A stretch of DNA of 64,000 nucleotides from Candidatus Binataceae bacterium (GTDB lineage: Bacteria; Desulfobacterota; Binatia; Binatales; Binataceae). The notes below the pieces were generated by a model, which made no database searches, was not told where the DNA came from, and was given only the letters and a program-made list of their open reading frames with translations. Position numbers and translations under genes: made by a program. Shown one piece after another: positions 35,025 through 42,039 of this stretch (positions within the stretch are counted from its first letter, which is position 1; each line of letters starts with the position of its first letter). Where the stretch lies: assembly GCA_035508495.1 (NCBI GenBank), contig DATJMX010000028.1:1-64000 (forward strand), in the 5' to 3' direction.

Positions 35025-36476
35025 TCAAATGCCTCCCATACACAAATACTTGATTTCGAGATACTCCTCGATTCCGTACTTTGACCCTTCGCGGCCGATA
35101 CCCGACTGCTTCATACCGCCAAATGGCGCCACTTCGGTTGAAATGATGCCCTCGTTAATTCCGATCATTCCATACTCAAGCGCTTCCGCAATTCGCCATA
35201 TCCGTCCGATATCACGACTATAGAAATACGCGGCCAGCCCATACTCAGTATCATTGGCGATCGTGATTGCATCTTTTTCATCAGTGAAGGGGGTAAGCGG
35301 TGCGACCGGGCCGAAGGTCTCCTCCTTCATCAGACGGGCGCTAAGCGGAACGTCAAGCAGCAGGGTTGGCTGAAAGAAGGTGCCGCCGAGTGGATGACGC
35401 TGGCCGCCATGGGCGATGCGCGCACCAGTACGAACCGCGTCCGCGATGTGACGTTCAACCTTTTCGATGGCGTCACGGTCGATCAGCGGCCCGATGGTCG
35501 TGCCCTCATCCATTCCGTTGCCAACCACAAGGGCCTTGATTGCTTCGAGGAGCTTCGCCGCGAAACGATCATAGATTCCTCGTTGCACCAGGATGCGATT
35601 GGCGCAGACGCAGGTCTGACCGCCGTTGCGGAATTTCGAGGCCATGACTCCCGCGACCGCGCGCTCGAGGTCGGCGTCGTCGAACACGATGCAGGGTGCG
35701 TTACCGCCAAGCTCGAGCGAGAGCTTCTTGATCGTCGGCGCGGATTGCTGGATCAGAATGCGCCCAACCTCAGTTGAACCGGTGAACGAAAGTTTCCGCA
35801 CAACGGGACTGGCACACAGCTCGCGCCCAATCGCGATCTCATCGCCCGTGATGACGTTGAGAGTGCCCGCCGGCAAGCCGGCACGATCCCCGAGCTCGGC
35901 GAGAGCCAGCGCCGAGTAAGGCGTAGCTGGCGCCGGCTTGATCACTATTGTGCATCCTGCGGCCAGCGCCGCCCCGGCCTTGCGCGTGATCATCGCGATC
36001 GGAAAATTCCATGGCGTAATCGCCGCCGCGACGCCGATCGGCTCCTTGAGCACGACAATCCGGCGGTCGCGACTGGGTGCCGGGATCACATCGCCATAAA
36101 TGCGCCGGGCCTCCTCGGCGAACCATTCGATGAATGCGGCGCCGTATGCGACCTCGCCGCGCGCCTCCGCGAGCGGTTTGCCCTGCTCCAAGGTCATAAT
36201 CGTCGCGAGATCCTCTTGATTCTGCAAACACAGCTCGAACCATCGGCGCAGGATCGTCGAACGTTCCTTGGCGGTCTTCGCGCGCCAAGCCGGGAAGGCC
36301 GCATCTGCCGCTGCAATTGCGCTTCGCGTCTCGGACGCGCCGAGAGTTGGTACGGTCCCTAGCGTTTCTCCGTTTGCAGGATTTTGAATTTCGGATATTG
36401 AACCGCCATCCGCCGCGATCCACTTTCCATTTATGTAGCATCGCTGGCGCAACAACTCGTTGTCGCGAAGAACCAT
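35025..36476 (-). CDS. gabD: Aldehyde dehydrogenase, succinate-semialdehyde (GabD) type
   Basis: The 483-residue protein equals E. coli GabD in length and shows CYINGKWIAADGGS, EQGKPLAEARGEVAYGAAFIEWFAEEA (a GabD hallmark), ITPWNFPIAMITRKAGAALAAGCTIVIKPA, FTGSTEVGRILI, LELGGNAPCIVFDDADL and GGQTCVCANRILVQ with the nucleophile Cys. Such enzymes oxidise succinate semialdehyde, or related semialdehydes, with NAD(P). The ATG at 36476 follows AGGAGA by six bases; a longer frame to 36545 lacks this. It lies 85 bases downstream of the ZIP-like gene on the same strand and may share its transcript, but it could also be independent. Semialdehydes from ring cleavage are plausible alternative substrates. 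Confidence 0.82.
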   Translation of the reverse strand: MVLRDNELLRQRCYINGKWIAADGGSISEIQNPANGETLGTVPTLGASETRSAIAAADAAFPAWRAKTAKERSTILRRWFELCLQNQEDLATIMTLEQGKPLAEARGEVAYGAAFIEWFAEEARRIYGDVIPAPSRDRRIVVLKEPIGVAAAITPWNFPIAMITRKAGAALAAGCTIVIKPAPATPYSALALAELGDRAGLPAGTLNVITGDEIAIGRELCASPVVRKLSFTGSTEVGRILIQQSAPTIKKLSLELGGNAPCIVFDDADLERAVAGVMASKFRNGGQTCVCANRILVQRGIYDRFAAKLLEAIKALVVGNGMDEGTTIGPLIDRDAIEKVERHIADAVRTGARIAHGGQRHPLGGTFFQPTLLLDVPLSARLMKEETFGPVAPLTPFTDEKDAITIANDTEYGLAAYFYSRDIGRIWRIAEALEYGMIGINEGIISTEVAPFGGMKQSGIGREGSKYGIEEYLEIKYLCMGGI

Positions 36477-36561
36477 CACACTTCTCCTGGGCTCCCTCGG
36501 AGCTGACCGTCGAAATGTTAATCGATCATACGCGGGTCGGGTCAACAGAGCTGAAGACCGA

Positions 36562-37905
36562 TCAAGTCAATGACTGAGCAAGGGCGAGCCACAAGGCGAA
36601 TATGAAACCAGCGACTGTCGGCAGGACGATCAAGGATCCACCCTCGTGAATTGATTCGGGAATCATCGCATGCGCAACGAGTGCGAGCACCGCGCCACCG
36701 GCGAGCGCCTGGAAGAAGATTGCAAGGTGGGAGCCTGAACCTATGAATGCCTTTCCAAAAGCTGCCGCGACCATTCCAGCGACGAGGACCGTCGACCACA
36801 ACGCGAAGATTGATAGCGCGCTGTAGCCGGCCCGCTTGAGCATCGCGGCGCTCGCCGCGGCTTCTGGAATTCCGCCCACGAACATTCCGACGATCAGCGT
36901 CACCGACATAGTCGCCAGACCGGCGAATTTCGCGCCGATCACGAGGCATCCGGGAATCGTATCGAGAATATTTCCCAGTACGATAGCCAATCCAGCTCCA
37001 TGACCAGCTTCAGCCAGTATTTTGGCCGCTTCGTCGCGGCTGACATGATCGAGATTGCTCGTCGCTACCCGCACCCAGCGCGACGGGTTGGAGCCGCCCG
37101 AGCTCAAGTTGCTGATTGCTCGCTCGTGACTCAGCCGCCGCACGGCGCTGGCCAACTGGTGGTCATTCTTAAGAAGGTTGTCGAAATCTTCTTTTCCGAT
37201 TTCGAGCAGCTCGGTTTCCGCGGATGATTGAATCGTCGCCGTACGAGGCAATCCGCTGAGCAGCGCCATTTCACCGAATGCTTTCCCCTCGCCAAGCTCA
37301 GCGAGCTTCTGACTGGGCACTACCTTCCCGGACGGATCGTTCTCAGCCGCGGACAGGACCTCCACCTTCCCGTGCGCGACTATGTAAAGCGCGTCTCCAG
37401 TGTCGCCGGCACGGAACAGGATCTCATTCGGTTCCAGATGCCGGGGGCGAACGCAGGGCAATAGATTTTCGATCTCTTCAGGCGGCAAATGCCGTAGCAG
37501 ATCGCACTTCGACAGCAACCGGATAGTATCTTTCGCGTCCTTCTGTTTCACGCCCAGAGCATATTCGCGAAATCGTGTTGGATTGCGTATCGCCGCGCCC
37601 TTCTGATCGAGAAACAACGAAGTGAAATAGTAGATTATCGCACCCAGGGCGAAGCCGCTCCCGACAAAGGCCCAGGCTTCATTGGCGCGGAACCCCTGCT
37701 GATGCAATTCGGTCGCGCCTTCGAATGCTAGATCGATGGCCAGCGCACTGATCAACGCGCCCGCGGCGAAGGCCAGGACGCAGGCCAGCATCCGCTTCGA
37801 AAGCGGCGCGTAGAGTCCCATCGCTGCGCCGGCGATCGACGACGAGGTCGTAAGCAGGCCGAGCAGAGCAACGATCGCGATCTCGTCGAGCCCGGTCATC
37901 GCCAT
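36562..37905 (-). CDS. ZIP-like membrane protein with an inserted cyclic-nucleotide-binding domain
   Basis: The 447-residue protein is a fusion. Residues 1-100 hold three membrane helices (LDEIAIVALLGLLTTSSSIAGAAMG; LACVLAFAAGALISALAIDLAFE; AWAFVGSGFALGAIIYYFTSLFL). Residues 125-265 are a soluble cNMP-binding (Crp-like) domain: LLRHLPPEEIENLLPCVRPRHLEPNEILFRAGDTGDALYIVAHGKVEVL and the phosphate-binding cassette GEGKAFGEMALLSGLPRTATIQ. Residues 290-447 hold further helices with ZIP-like polar motifs (HGAGLAIVLGNILDTIPG; HAMIPESIHEGG). ZIP transporters move divalent metals; here a nucleotide-gated version is suggested. The cassette keeps FGE and the Arg of RTA, so it should bind cAMP or cGMP. 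It follows a PII-like gene by 51 bases and lies beside the Kdp locus. Transport is inference. Confidence 0.75.
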   Translation of the reverse strand: MAMTGLDEIAIVALLGLLTTSSSIAGAAMGLYAPLSKRMLACVLAFAAGALISALAIDLAFEGATELHQQGFRANEAWAFVGSGFALGAIIYYFTSLFLDQKGAAIRNPTRFREYALGVKQKDAKDTIRLLSKCDLLRHLPPEEIENLLPCVRPRHLEPNEILFRAGDTGDALYIVAHGKVEVLSAAENDPSGKVVPSQKLAELGEGKAFGEMALLSGLPRTATIQSSAETELLEIGKEDFDNLLKNDHQLASAVRRLSHERAISNLSSGGSNPSRWVRVATSNLDHVSRDEAAKILAEAGHGAGLAIVLGNILDTIPGCLVIGAKFAGLATMSVTLIVGMFVGGIPEAAASAAMLKRAGYSALSIFALWSTVLVAGMVAAAFGKAFIGSGSHLAIFFQALAGGAVLALVAHAMIPESIHEGGSLIVLPTVAGFIFALWLALAQSLT

Positions 37906-37956
37906 TCAGTGCGCGACGAAGCCACGCAGGAGCGAGACCGGACGCTGGCAAAAATC

Positions 37957-38250
37957 TCAGATGTGCCGGCGGTCGGTGTTGGCGTTTTGATCGATCTTGT
38001 AAATCGCGAGACTTTCGGGATGGACGGATTCGAGGAGTGCATGAATTGTTGGTTTAGTCGCTTCATCCGGGACCGCAAAATCTACCACCAGCCGGGAACT
38101 GACGTCATTTCGGTTCGATTCCGATCTTCGGCGATCGGCTTGTTTCGAATGATCTTCAGACAAGTCAAATCCAAAGATGCCGAGTTGCTTGGCGCATCTA
38201 CACAGATCATACATAGCCGCCCGTGTCACTATTGCTTCTATTCGTTTCAT
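37957..38250 (-). CDS. Short PII-like (GlnB-fold) protein
   Basis: The 97-residue protein starts MKRIEAIVTRAAMYDLCRCAKQLGIFGFDLSEDHS and ends VVDFAVPDEATKPTIHALLESVHPESLAIYKIDQ. The two beta-alpha-beta halves match the plus-strand PII-like protein at 38863-39234 (MKRIEIVIENATLDRFTEAARALQLDDFDVTEV ... LTSVNPESIMILRLD). The middle T-loop is short and lacks the LYRGxEY motif of its sister, so uridylylation is unlikely. The ATG at 38250 is chosen because the longer frame to 38502 adds a low-complexity stretch outside the fold. It precedes the ZIP/CNBD gene by 51 bases and probably binds a nucleotide or a membrane partner. Its 5' leader would be about 320 bases from the -24/-12 element at 38582. 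Confidence 0.7.
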   Translation of the reverse strand: MKRIEAIVTRAAMYDLCRCAKQLGIFGFDLSEDHSKQADRRRSESNRNDVSSRLVVDFAVPDEATKPTIHALLESVHPESLAIYKIDQNANTDRRHI

Positions 38251-38581
38251 AAGCTTATGCCTACTCTCATAACTGATATTGAAGGCGAGGATTTGACCGA
38301 AAACGGTTTGTGCTAGAAGAGCAAGTCCTGGGGAGCGATCGCACTCGGAAAAACCAGGCCGTGAGTTCGCGGCGTAAGCAGTCGAACTATCGCTGCGACT
38401 ATTGACCTGCGAAGAATCGTTGGACCTGTTCCTGCCTGCCGCGATGCCACCAGCACGCGCCTTTGACGCCCGGCCTTGGGACCAGTTCTGAGACTTTGAC
38501 ATCGTCTATAGACACTAGGTTTGGCCATCTGATGTTCGAACCAGGTTCTCTGCGAACTGATCCTCTCCCGAGTCACATAAC

Positions 38582-38598
38582 AGCAACCTCCGCACCAG
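38582..38598 (-). promoter_or_regulatory. Sigma-54 (-24/-12) promoter, minus strand
   Basis: On the minus strand the sequence reads CTGGTGCGGAGGTTGCT, compared with the consensus YTGGCACGRNNNTTGCW. The GG and GC doublets are 10 bases apart as required, and only two positions in the -24 box differ. Transcription would start near 38571 and run towards the PII-like gene (start 38250), giving a leader of about 320 bases. Confidence 0.6.
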
Positions 38599-38714
38599 CG
38601 CCGCGAAAATCGCAATCATTCTTTTAGTTGCCACTTAGTCGTGATTTTTCCGGCATTTTTTCATTCGACAGAGGATACCGGCACCCTCCGCGGCATTCCC
38701 GCGATTGAGCGACC

Positions 38715-38750
38715 TTTCAAAATGAAAGCTCAGCCCCTTTCAAAACGAAG
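38715..38750. promoter_or_regulatory. Two enhancer-like palindromes (TTTCAAAATGAAA and a variant)
   Basis: TTTCAAAATGAAA at 38715-38727 has five-base perfect arms. A second copy at 38738-38750 (TTTCAAAACGAAG) has two changes. The first is centred 84 bases upstream of the -24 GG of the plus-strand promoter at 38803. A near-identical site (41682-41694) has the same 84-base distance to another sigma-54 promoter in the kdp operon. The best candidate protein is the NtrC-type activator encoded at 46525-47868. Confidence 0.6.
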
Positions 38751-38802
38751 TGTTCCGAGGCCGGGCGAAGCGAACAATCTAGCGAAAGCGCCCATTTTCG
38801 CT

Positions 38803-38819
38803 CCGGCACGTCCCATGCT
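38803..38819 (+). promoter_or_regulatory. Sigma-54 (-24/-12) promoter, plus strand
   Basis: CCGGCACGTCCCATGCT matches the -24/-12 consensus, with the GG at 38805-38806 and the GC at 38817-38818, 10 bases apart. GGCACG is a perfect -24 core; the -12 box reads ATGCT instead of TTGCT. Transcription would start near 38830, 33 bases before the PII-like gene. Confidence 0.6.
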
Positions 38820-38862
38820 CTCTGCCTTACTGGAGCCGGCCCTTCACCCGGCAGGATGAGTT

Positions 38863-39234
38863 GTGAGTATGAAACGAATTGAGATTGTTATCGAAAACGC
38901 CACTCTCGACCGCTTCACCGAGGCGGCGCGAGCGCTTCAACTGGACGACTTCGATGTCACCGAGGTTCGTCGGGCACCGTCAACGCAACGCCAAAATCGT
39001 CAACGCCTCTATCGCGGTCATGAATACGCGGTCGATCTCGTGGACAGGCTCAAGGTCGACCTCAACGTCGCCGATACCGAGGCCGAGAAAATCGCTCGCA
39101 CGCTGCTCACGAGCGTTAACCCGGAGTCGATCATGATCCTTCGGCTCGATCCGATCTCTCCATATACGGAGCGTCAAGCCCTCGACCTCGCGCCCGTGGC
39201 GCCTCGAGAGAGTGCAGCTTCCGCCCTTCATTGA
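38863..39234 (+). CDS. PII-like (GlnB/GlnK-fold) signalling protein
   Basis: The 123-residue protein has a GlnB-like layout: MKRIEIVIENATLDRFTEAARALQLDDFDVTEV, then a T-loop-like segment with QRLYRGHEYAVDLVDRLKVDLNV, which mirrors GlnK's [22 protein letters not shown] including the Tyr used for uridylylation, then a second unit ending LTSVNPESIMILRLD. The C-terminal tail (ERQALDLAPVAPRESA) is extra. PII proteins bind ATP/ADP and other small ligands and control transporters and enzymes by docking the T-loop. The GTG at 38863 follows AGGA by six bases; ATG 38869 is the alternative. It is the first gene after the sigma-54 promoter and precedes the kdp genes, so it may regulate potassium transport (inference). 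Confidence 0.75.
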   Translation: MSMKRIEIVIENATLDRFTEAARALQLDDFDVTEVRRAPSTQRQNRQRLYRGHEYAVDLVDRLKVDLNVADTEAEKIARTLLTSVNPESIMILRLDPISPYTERQALDLAPVAPRESAASALH

Positions 39235-39251
39235 TCAGCGTCCGAGGCAAT

Positions 39252-39284
39252 TATGCCGGAGCGATCTTTCATCGCTCCGGCATA
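39252..39284 (+). terminator. Strong hairpin after the PII-like gene
   Basis: TATGCCGGAGCGAT (39252-39265) pairs perfectly over 14 bases with 39271-39284 around a five-base loop CTTTC. No T-run follows, so it may be a transcript-end or RNA-stability element that lowers expression between the PII-like gene and the downstream kdp genes, and not a full rho-independent terminator. Confidence 0.55.
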
Positions 39285-39300
39285 GTATCGGTTGATTAGT

Positions 39301-39423
39301 ATGCTGATTGCTCCAGCCCTACTAGCTATTTTCGTTGTAATCATTTTTTACCTGGATAGCGATACAGGTGACTCGCCCGAGCATCACCCGCACCACCGCA
39401 AATCGCTCCATCATCACAAATGA
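39301..39423 (+). CDS. 40-residue membrane microprotein with a His-rich tail
   Basis: ATG 39301 to TGA 39423 encodes one hydrophobic helix (MLIAPALLAIFVVIIFYLD) followed by an acidic turn and a tail with seven His (EHHPHHRKSLHHHK). It sits where kdpF normally lies, just before kdpA, but does not resemble KdpF. The His cluster could bind a metal. The ribosome site is weak and the gene may be translated poorly, or not at all. It is 16 bases after the hairpin at 39252. I know no family for it. Confidence 0.4.
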   Translation: MLIAPALLAIFVVIIFYLDSDTGDSPEHHPHHRKSLHHHK

Positions 39424-39728
39424 TCGGTTGAGCGATGTACGGCGGCAGATTTCGGCGCGCTTCCTGCTCCTCGCATTTGTTTTTGAATTGTCCAGTTGAG
39501 TCCGCTCCTGGTTTCACTCGCTCGTTCATCACACTTACCATTTCATTGTGAACTGTTAGTTATCATTGGTGGCCAATGTGTGTGCAATCGCGGCGGATTC
39601 AGGCGCCGCGCGGCACGGCGCCTGAATCGCAACCCCTGTGTTGGTGAGGTTTTTATCGCAGCATCGAACTTGCTTAACATTCGACGATTGGCCAATAGGC
39701 CTGCATAACGGAGACAAAAGATTCGACT
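39424..39728 (+). other. Structured leader region upstream of kdpA
   Basis: The 305 bases before kdpA contain several inverted repeats: CATTGG-N3-CCAATG (39564-39578), a 13-base-pair hairpin (39596-39628) and the palindrome ATTGGCCAAT (39687-39696), which shares TGGCCAAT with the first. TTTCATTGTGAAC (39541-39553) resembles the enhancer-like sites near the sigma-54 promoters. Two degenerate -24/-12 candidates exist: 39453-39468 (CGGCGCG then CTGCT) and 39659-39674 (GG replaced by AG, TTGCT kept). Neither is convincing. It does not match c-di-AMP riboswitch features I know. Confidence 0.4.
39596..39628 (+). terminator. Stable hairpin in the kdpA leader
   Basis: GATTCAGGCGCCG (39596-39608) pairs perfectly with 39616-39628 across a seven-base loop. 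A T-stretch (GGTTTTTATC) lies 20 bases further on, so it could act as an attenuator or an RNA-protecting stem. It lies 100 bases before kdpA. Confidence 0.45.
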
Positions 39729-41540
39729 ATGTGGCTCCTACCTATTTCGATGCTGATTACGACTGCGCTGCTCGCGATCCCACTAAGCCGTTACCTCGCC
39801 TGGATAATGAATGGCGAGTATAACCCTCCGGCCGTGCTGAAATGGTTCGAAGCTCGACTGGATACCGGCAATCAGAACTGGAAGCAATATACAGTCGCGC
39901 TGCTGGTCTTCAACATCCTGCTGTTTTCCTACAGCTATATAATAATGGCAATTCAGCCCCTGACGCCGCTCAACGAGCTGCATCGTGGGATGTTGGCGCC
40001 CACCACGATGGCCCATGCGGCGATGTCGCTGAGTACCAACACCGACCTCCAGCACTGGTCGGGTGACGTGCATTTTTCGAACTTCACCCAGATTTTCGTG
40101 ATGATTTCGAATTTCTTCTTTTCCGCCTCGATCGGCTTCTGCGCGCTGGCCGCAATTATCCGCGCGCTCAAGTTCGGCCCCGACAAGGTCGGCTCGTTCT
40201 TTATCGATATGTGGCGGGTCATGATTTATATGTTCCTGCCGATCGGATTCGTCTTTTCTCTGGTCTGCCTCCAGCAGGGCATGCCGATGACCTTCAAGAG
40301 CGCCGAAATTGTCCAGACGCTCGAACCGACTGCGATGGGCACGCTCGATAATGGTCAGGCCAAGCCGCAGACTATTGTCCTCGGCCCCCTCGCCGCCTTC
40401 ATTCCGATGAAGCAGCTCGGCACCAATGGCGGCGGATTCTACGGTGCCAATTCGGCCCATCCGTTCGAGAATCCGACCGCGCTCACGAATTTTCTCGAAA
40501 GCGTCGCGATGATGCTGTTTCCGATGGCCCTGGTCTTGATGTACGGGCGAATGCTGGGAAAGTTGAAACACGCCTGGATTATTTTCTCAGTAATGATGGT
40601 CTTGATGATCGTCACTGTAGTTTGGTCGATTTACTTCGATACCTACAAGCCGAACCCCGGAATAACTGCTCATCCGCAGGAACGACATTTCGAAATTCAA
40701 AGCGCATCCGGAAAGAAACCTGTCGTGCTGCCCGCCGTCGCCGGGCTACCCGTCGATCAGCATCTCGGCAATCTCGAGAGCAAGGAAATGCGCTTTGGAA
40801 CCGCGGCCGGAGCGACTTTCGCCGCGATGACGGTCGATGTCACCTGCGGCGCCGTTAATTGCGCCCATGACAGCCTCAATCCGATGGCGGCGGTGTCGCC
40901 AATGGCCGGAATGTGGGTCAACTGCATATACGGCGGCAAAGGCGTCGGCATGATCAACATGCTGGTCTTTCTGATCATCGGGGTCTTCATCGCGGGCCAG
41001 ATGGTTGGACGCTCACCCGAATACCTGGGCAAAAAAATCGGCGGCCGAGAAATGAAATTGGCGATGATCGGCCTTTTGATTCACCCGATCATGATCCTGT
41101 GGCCGACCGGGATCTTCGCCGCGACGAGCTGGGGTCAAAAGGCCGAATTCAATCCTGGCGCGCACGGCTTCTCGGAAATTATGTACGAGTTTTCCTCGGC
41201 GTCGGCCAACAATGGCTCGGGCTTTGAGGGCCTGGGCGACACTTGGGGACTCAACAATAATCCGAGTCCCGCGCCCACTAGTCAGGCCTGGGATATTGCG
41301 ACAGTAATAGTCATTTGCATCAGCCGCTTCATCCCCATTATCGCACCGATCGCACTGGCGGCCGGGATGGGCGCGAAAAAGTCCGCTCCATTCGGATTGG
41401 GTACGATGCGCGACGATACTCCCACTTTCGCGTTCCTTCTGATGGGAACGATCGTGATTATCGGCGCGCTGCTATTTCTGCCGGTGGCAGCGCTGGGTCC
41501 CGTTGCCGAGCATCTGGGTCCATTACCATTTGGCGGATAG
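39729..41540 (+). CDS. kdpA: Potassium-transporting ATPase subunit A (K+ channel subunit)
   Basis: The 603-residue subunit is somewhat longer than the usual 560. It has about ten membrane helices and the four pore loops of KdpA: STNTDLQHWSGD (loop I, usually TNTNWQ), GTNGGGFYGANSAHPFENP (loop II, near residue 231), VTCGAVNCAHDSLNP (loop III) and SANNGSGFEGLG (loop IV). The selectivity glycines are present. Loop I's Asn-to-Asp/Leu changes and an extra periplasmic region (DTYKPNPGITAHPQERHFEIQSASGKK) are variations. KdpA takes up K+ with high affinity and passes it to KdpB. It is followed by a hairpin, a sigma-54 promoter, a 31-residue ORF and kdpF before kdpB, an unusual layout. Confidence 0.93.
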   Translation: MWLLPISMLITTALLAIPLSRYLAWIMNGEYNPPAVLKWFEARLDTGNQNWKQYTVALLVFNILLFSYSYIIMAIQPLTPLNELHRGMLAPTTMAHAAMSLSTNTDLQHWSGDVHFSNFTQIFVMISNFFFSASIGFCALAAIIRALKFGPDKVGSFFIDMWRVMIYMFLPIGFVFSLVCLQQGMPMTFKSAEIVQTLEPTAMGTLDNGQAKPQTIVLGPLAAFIPMKQLGTNGGGFYGANSAHPFENPTALTNFLESVAMMLFPMALVLMYGRMLGKLKHAWIIFSVMMVLMIVTVVWSIYFDTYKPNPGITAHPQERHFEIQSASGKKPVVLPAVAGLPVDQHLGNLESKEMRFGTAAGATFAAMTVDVTCGAVNCAHDSLNPMAAVSPMAGMWVNCIYGGKGVGMINMLVFLIIGVFIAGQMVGRSPEYLGKKIGGREMKLAMIGLLIHPIMILWPTGIFAATSWGQKAEFNPGAHGFSEIMYEFSSASANNGSGFEGLGDTWGLNNNPSPAPTSQAWDIATVIVICISRFIPIIAPIALAAGMGAKKSAPFGLGTMRDDTPTFAFLLMGTIVIIGALLFLPVAALGPVAEHLGPLPFGG

Positions 41541-41569
41541 CCTCGATCCTTTCCAATTTGCATTCGCGG

Positions 41570-41602
41570 GAGCCGGGCGTGTCCAAACAACACGCCCGGC
41601 TC
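41570..41602 (+). terminator. Hairpin after kdpA
   Basis: GAGCCGGGCGTGT (41570-41582) pairs over 13 bases with 41590-41602, loop CCAAACA. No T-run follows. The element ACACGCCCGG recurs in the hairpin at 45418-45442, so a related element ends both halves of the kdp operon. Confidence 0.6.
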
Positions 41603-41681
41603 GTGAAATCGAATTCATCGCCACATGGGCCCTTACAATACCTCGGAGCCGTCCGCGCCCCTCAACTCCTGTTCGTTATCG

Positions 41682-41694
41682 TTTCAAATTGAAA
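41682..41694. promoter_or_regulatory. Enhancer-like palindrome upstream of the internal kdp promoter
   Basis: TTTCAA-A-TTGAAA is a perfect 13-base palindrome, centred at 41688, exactly 84 bases upstream of the first G of the -24 GG (41772). A one-base variant stands at the same distance before the promoter at 38803. Candidate binding site for the NtrC-type protein encoded at 46525. Confidence 0.65.
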
Positions 41695-41769
41695 AACGAC
41701 GTTGCATGCAGGTTGTAAGGTTGGAAAAGAATGACGCAATTATACCTTTATTTTACCGGCGGATTTGCC

Positions 41770-41786
41770 GGGGCACATTAATTGCT
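41770..41786 (+). promoter_or_regulatory. Sigma-54 (-24/-12) promoter inside the kdp operon
   Basis: GGGGCACATTAATTGCT matches YTGGCACGRNNNTTGCW with the GG and GC doublets 10 bases apart and a perfect TTGCT -12 box. Transcription would start near 41797, 56 bases before the 31-residue ORF, and run through kdpF, kdpB, kdpC and the regulators. Confidence 0.7.
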
Positions 41787-41852
41787 CCCTCATTTATTAC
41801 ATTGTTTTTTTAATTGTCGACGGCTGTATAGCCATTTGGAGGAGTTAACACG

Positions 41853-41948
41853 ATGGATCTCTGGACCTGGATCCCACTCACTTTCGGACTGGGCATCACG
41901 ACTATGGCGCTGTGCTTCGCTTTCCTCGCAGCGTGCGAGCGAATCTAG
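41853..41948 (+). CDS. 31-residue membrane microprotein of the kdp operon
   Basis: ATG 41853 after GGAGGAG encodes a single hydrophobic helix ending LAACERI (MDLWTWIPLTFGLGITTMAL then CFAFLAACERI). Small proteins ending in A/G-C-(E/D)-R-(I/L) are often found just before kdpF in other bacteria, so it is probably a real Kdp-associated subunit or assembly factor of unknown role. It ends 10 bases before kdpF. Confidence 0.7.
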   Translation: MDLWTWIPLTFGLGITTMALCFAFLAACERI

Positions 41949-41958
41949 GAGGTCAAAT

Positions 41959-42039
41959 ATGATTTACGTCACAGCCGCTGTCTCCGCTTTCTTATTTATC
42001 TATTTGACCGTAGCGCTTGTACGGCCGGAGTGGTTCTAA
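41959..42039 (+). CDS. kdpF: Potassium-transporting ATPase small subunit F
   Basis: The 26-residue peptide MIYVTAAVSAFLFIYLTVAL followed by VRPEWF has the hydrophobic helix and the RPE(W/K)F ending of KdpF, which stabilises the KdpFABC complex. An AGGAGG site is six bases upstream of the ATG. Normally kdpF precedes kdpA; here it follows kdpA and precedes kdpB. Confidence 0.88.
   Translation: MIYVTAAVSAFLFIYLTVALVRPEWF

Larger units (their letters stand above)
38251..38862. other. 612-base divergent intergenic region of the PII-like/Kdp locus
   Basis: No convincing gene lies here. It holds two opposed sigma-54-type promoter elements (minus strand 38582-38598, plus strand 38803-38819) with two copies of a TTTCAAAA-type palindrome between them (38715-38750). 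Small perfect palindromes GTCTATAGAC (38504-38513) and GTTCGAAC (38534-38541) lie in the minus-strand leader. The region is thus a shared control region for both divergent units. Confidence 0.7.
41541..41852 (+). other. 312-base gap between kdpA and the downstream kdp genes
   Basis: The gap has a hairpin just after kdpA (41570-41602), a TTTCAAATTGAAA palindrome (41682-41694), a sigma-54-type promoter (41770-41786) and an AT-rich leader. So the second half of the operon seems to have its own promoter. No gene of its own. Confidence 0.65.

Noticed and set aside
38313..38615. 100-codon minus-strand frame in the Kdp control region
   Set aside because: No recognisable fold, no ribosome site, and it covers the promoter element at 38582.
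38641..38859. 72-codon plus-strand frame before the PII-like gene
   Set aside because: It runs through the enhancer-like sites and sigma-54 promoter, with random-looking composition.
39564..39591. Sigma-54 promoter TTGGTGGCCAATGTGTGTGCA before kdpA
   Set aside because: GG and GC are 11 bases apart, not the required 10.
39783..40571. 262-codon minus-strand frame
   Set aside because: Antisense of kdpA.
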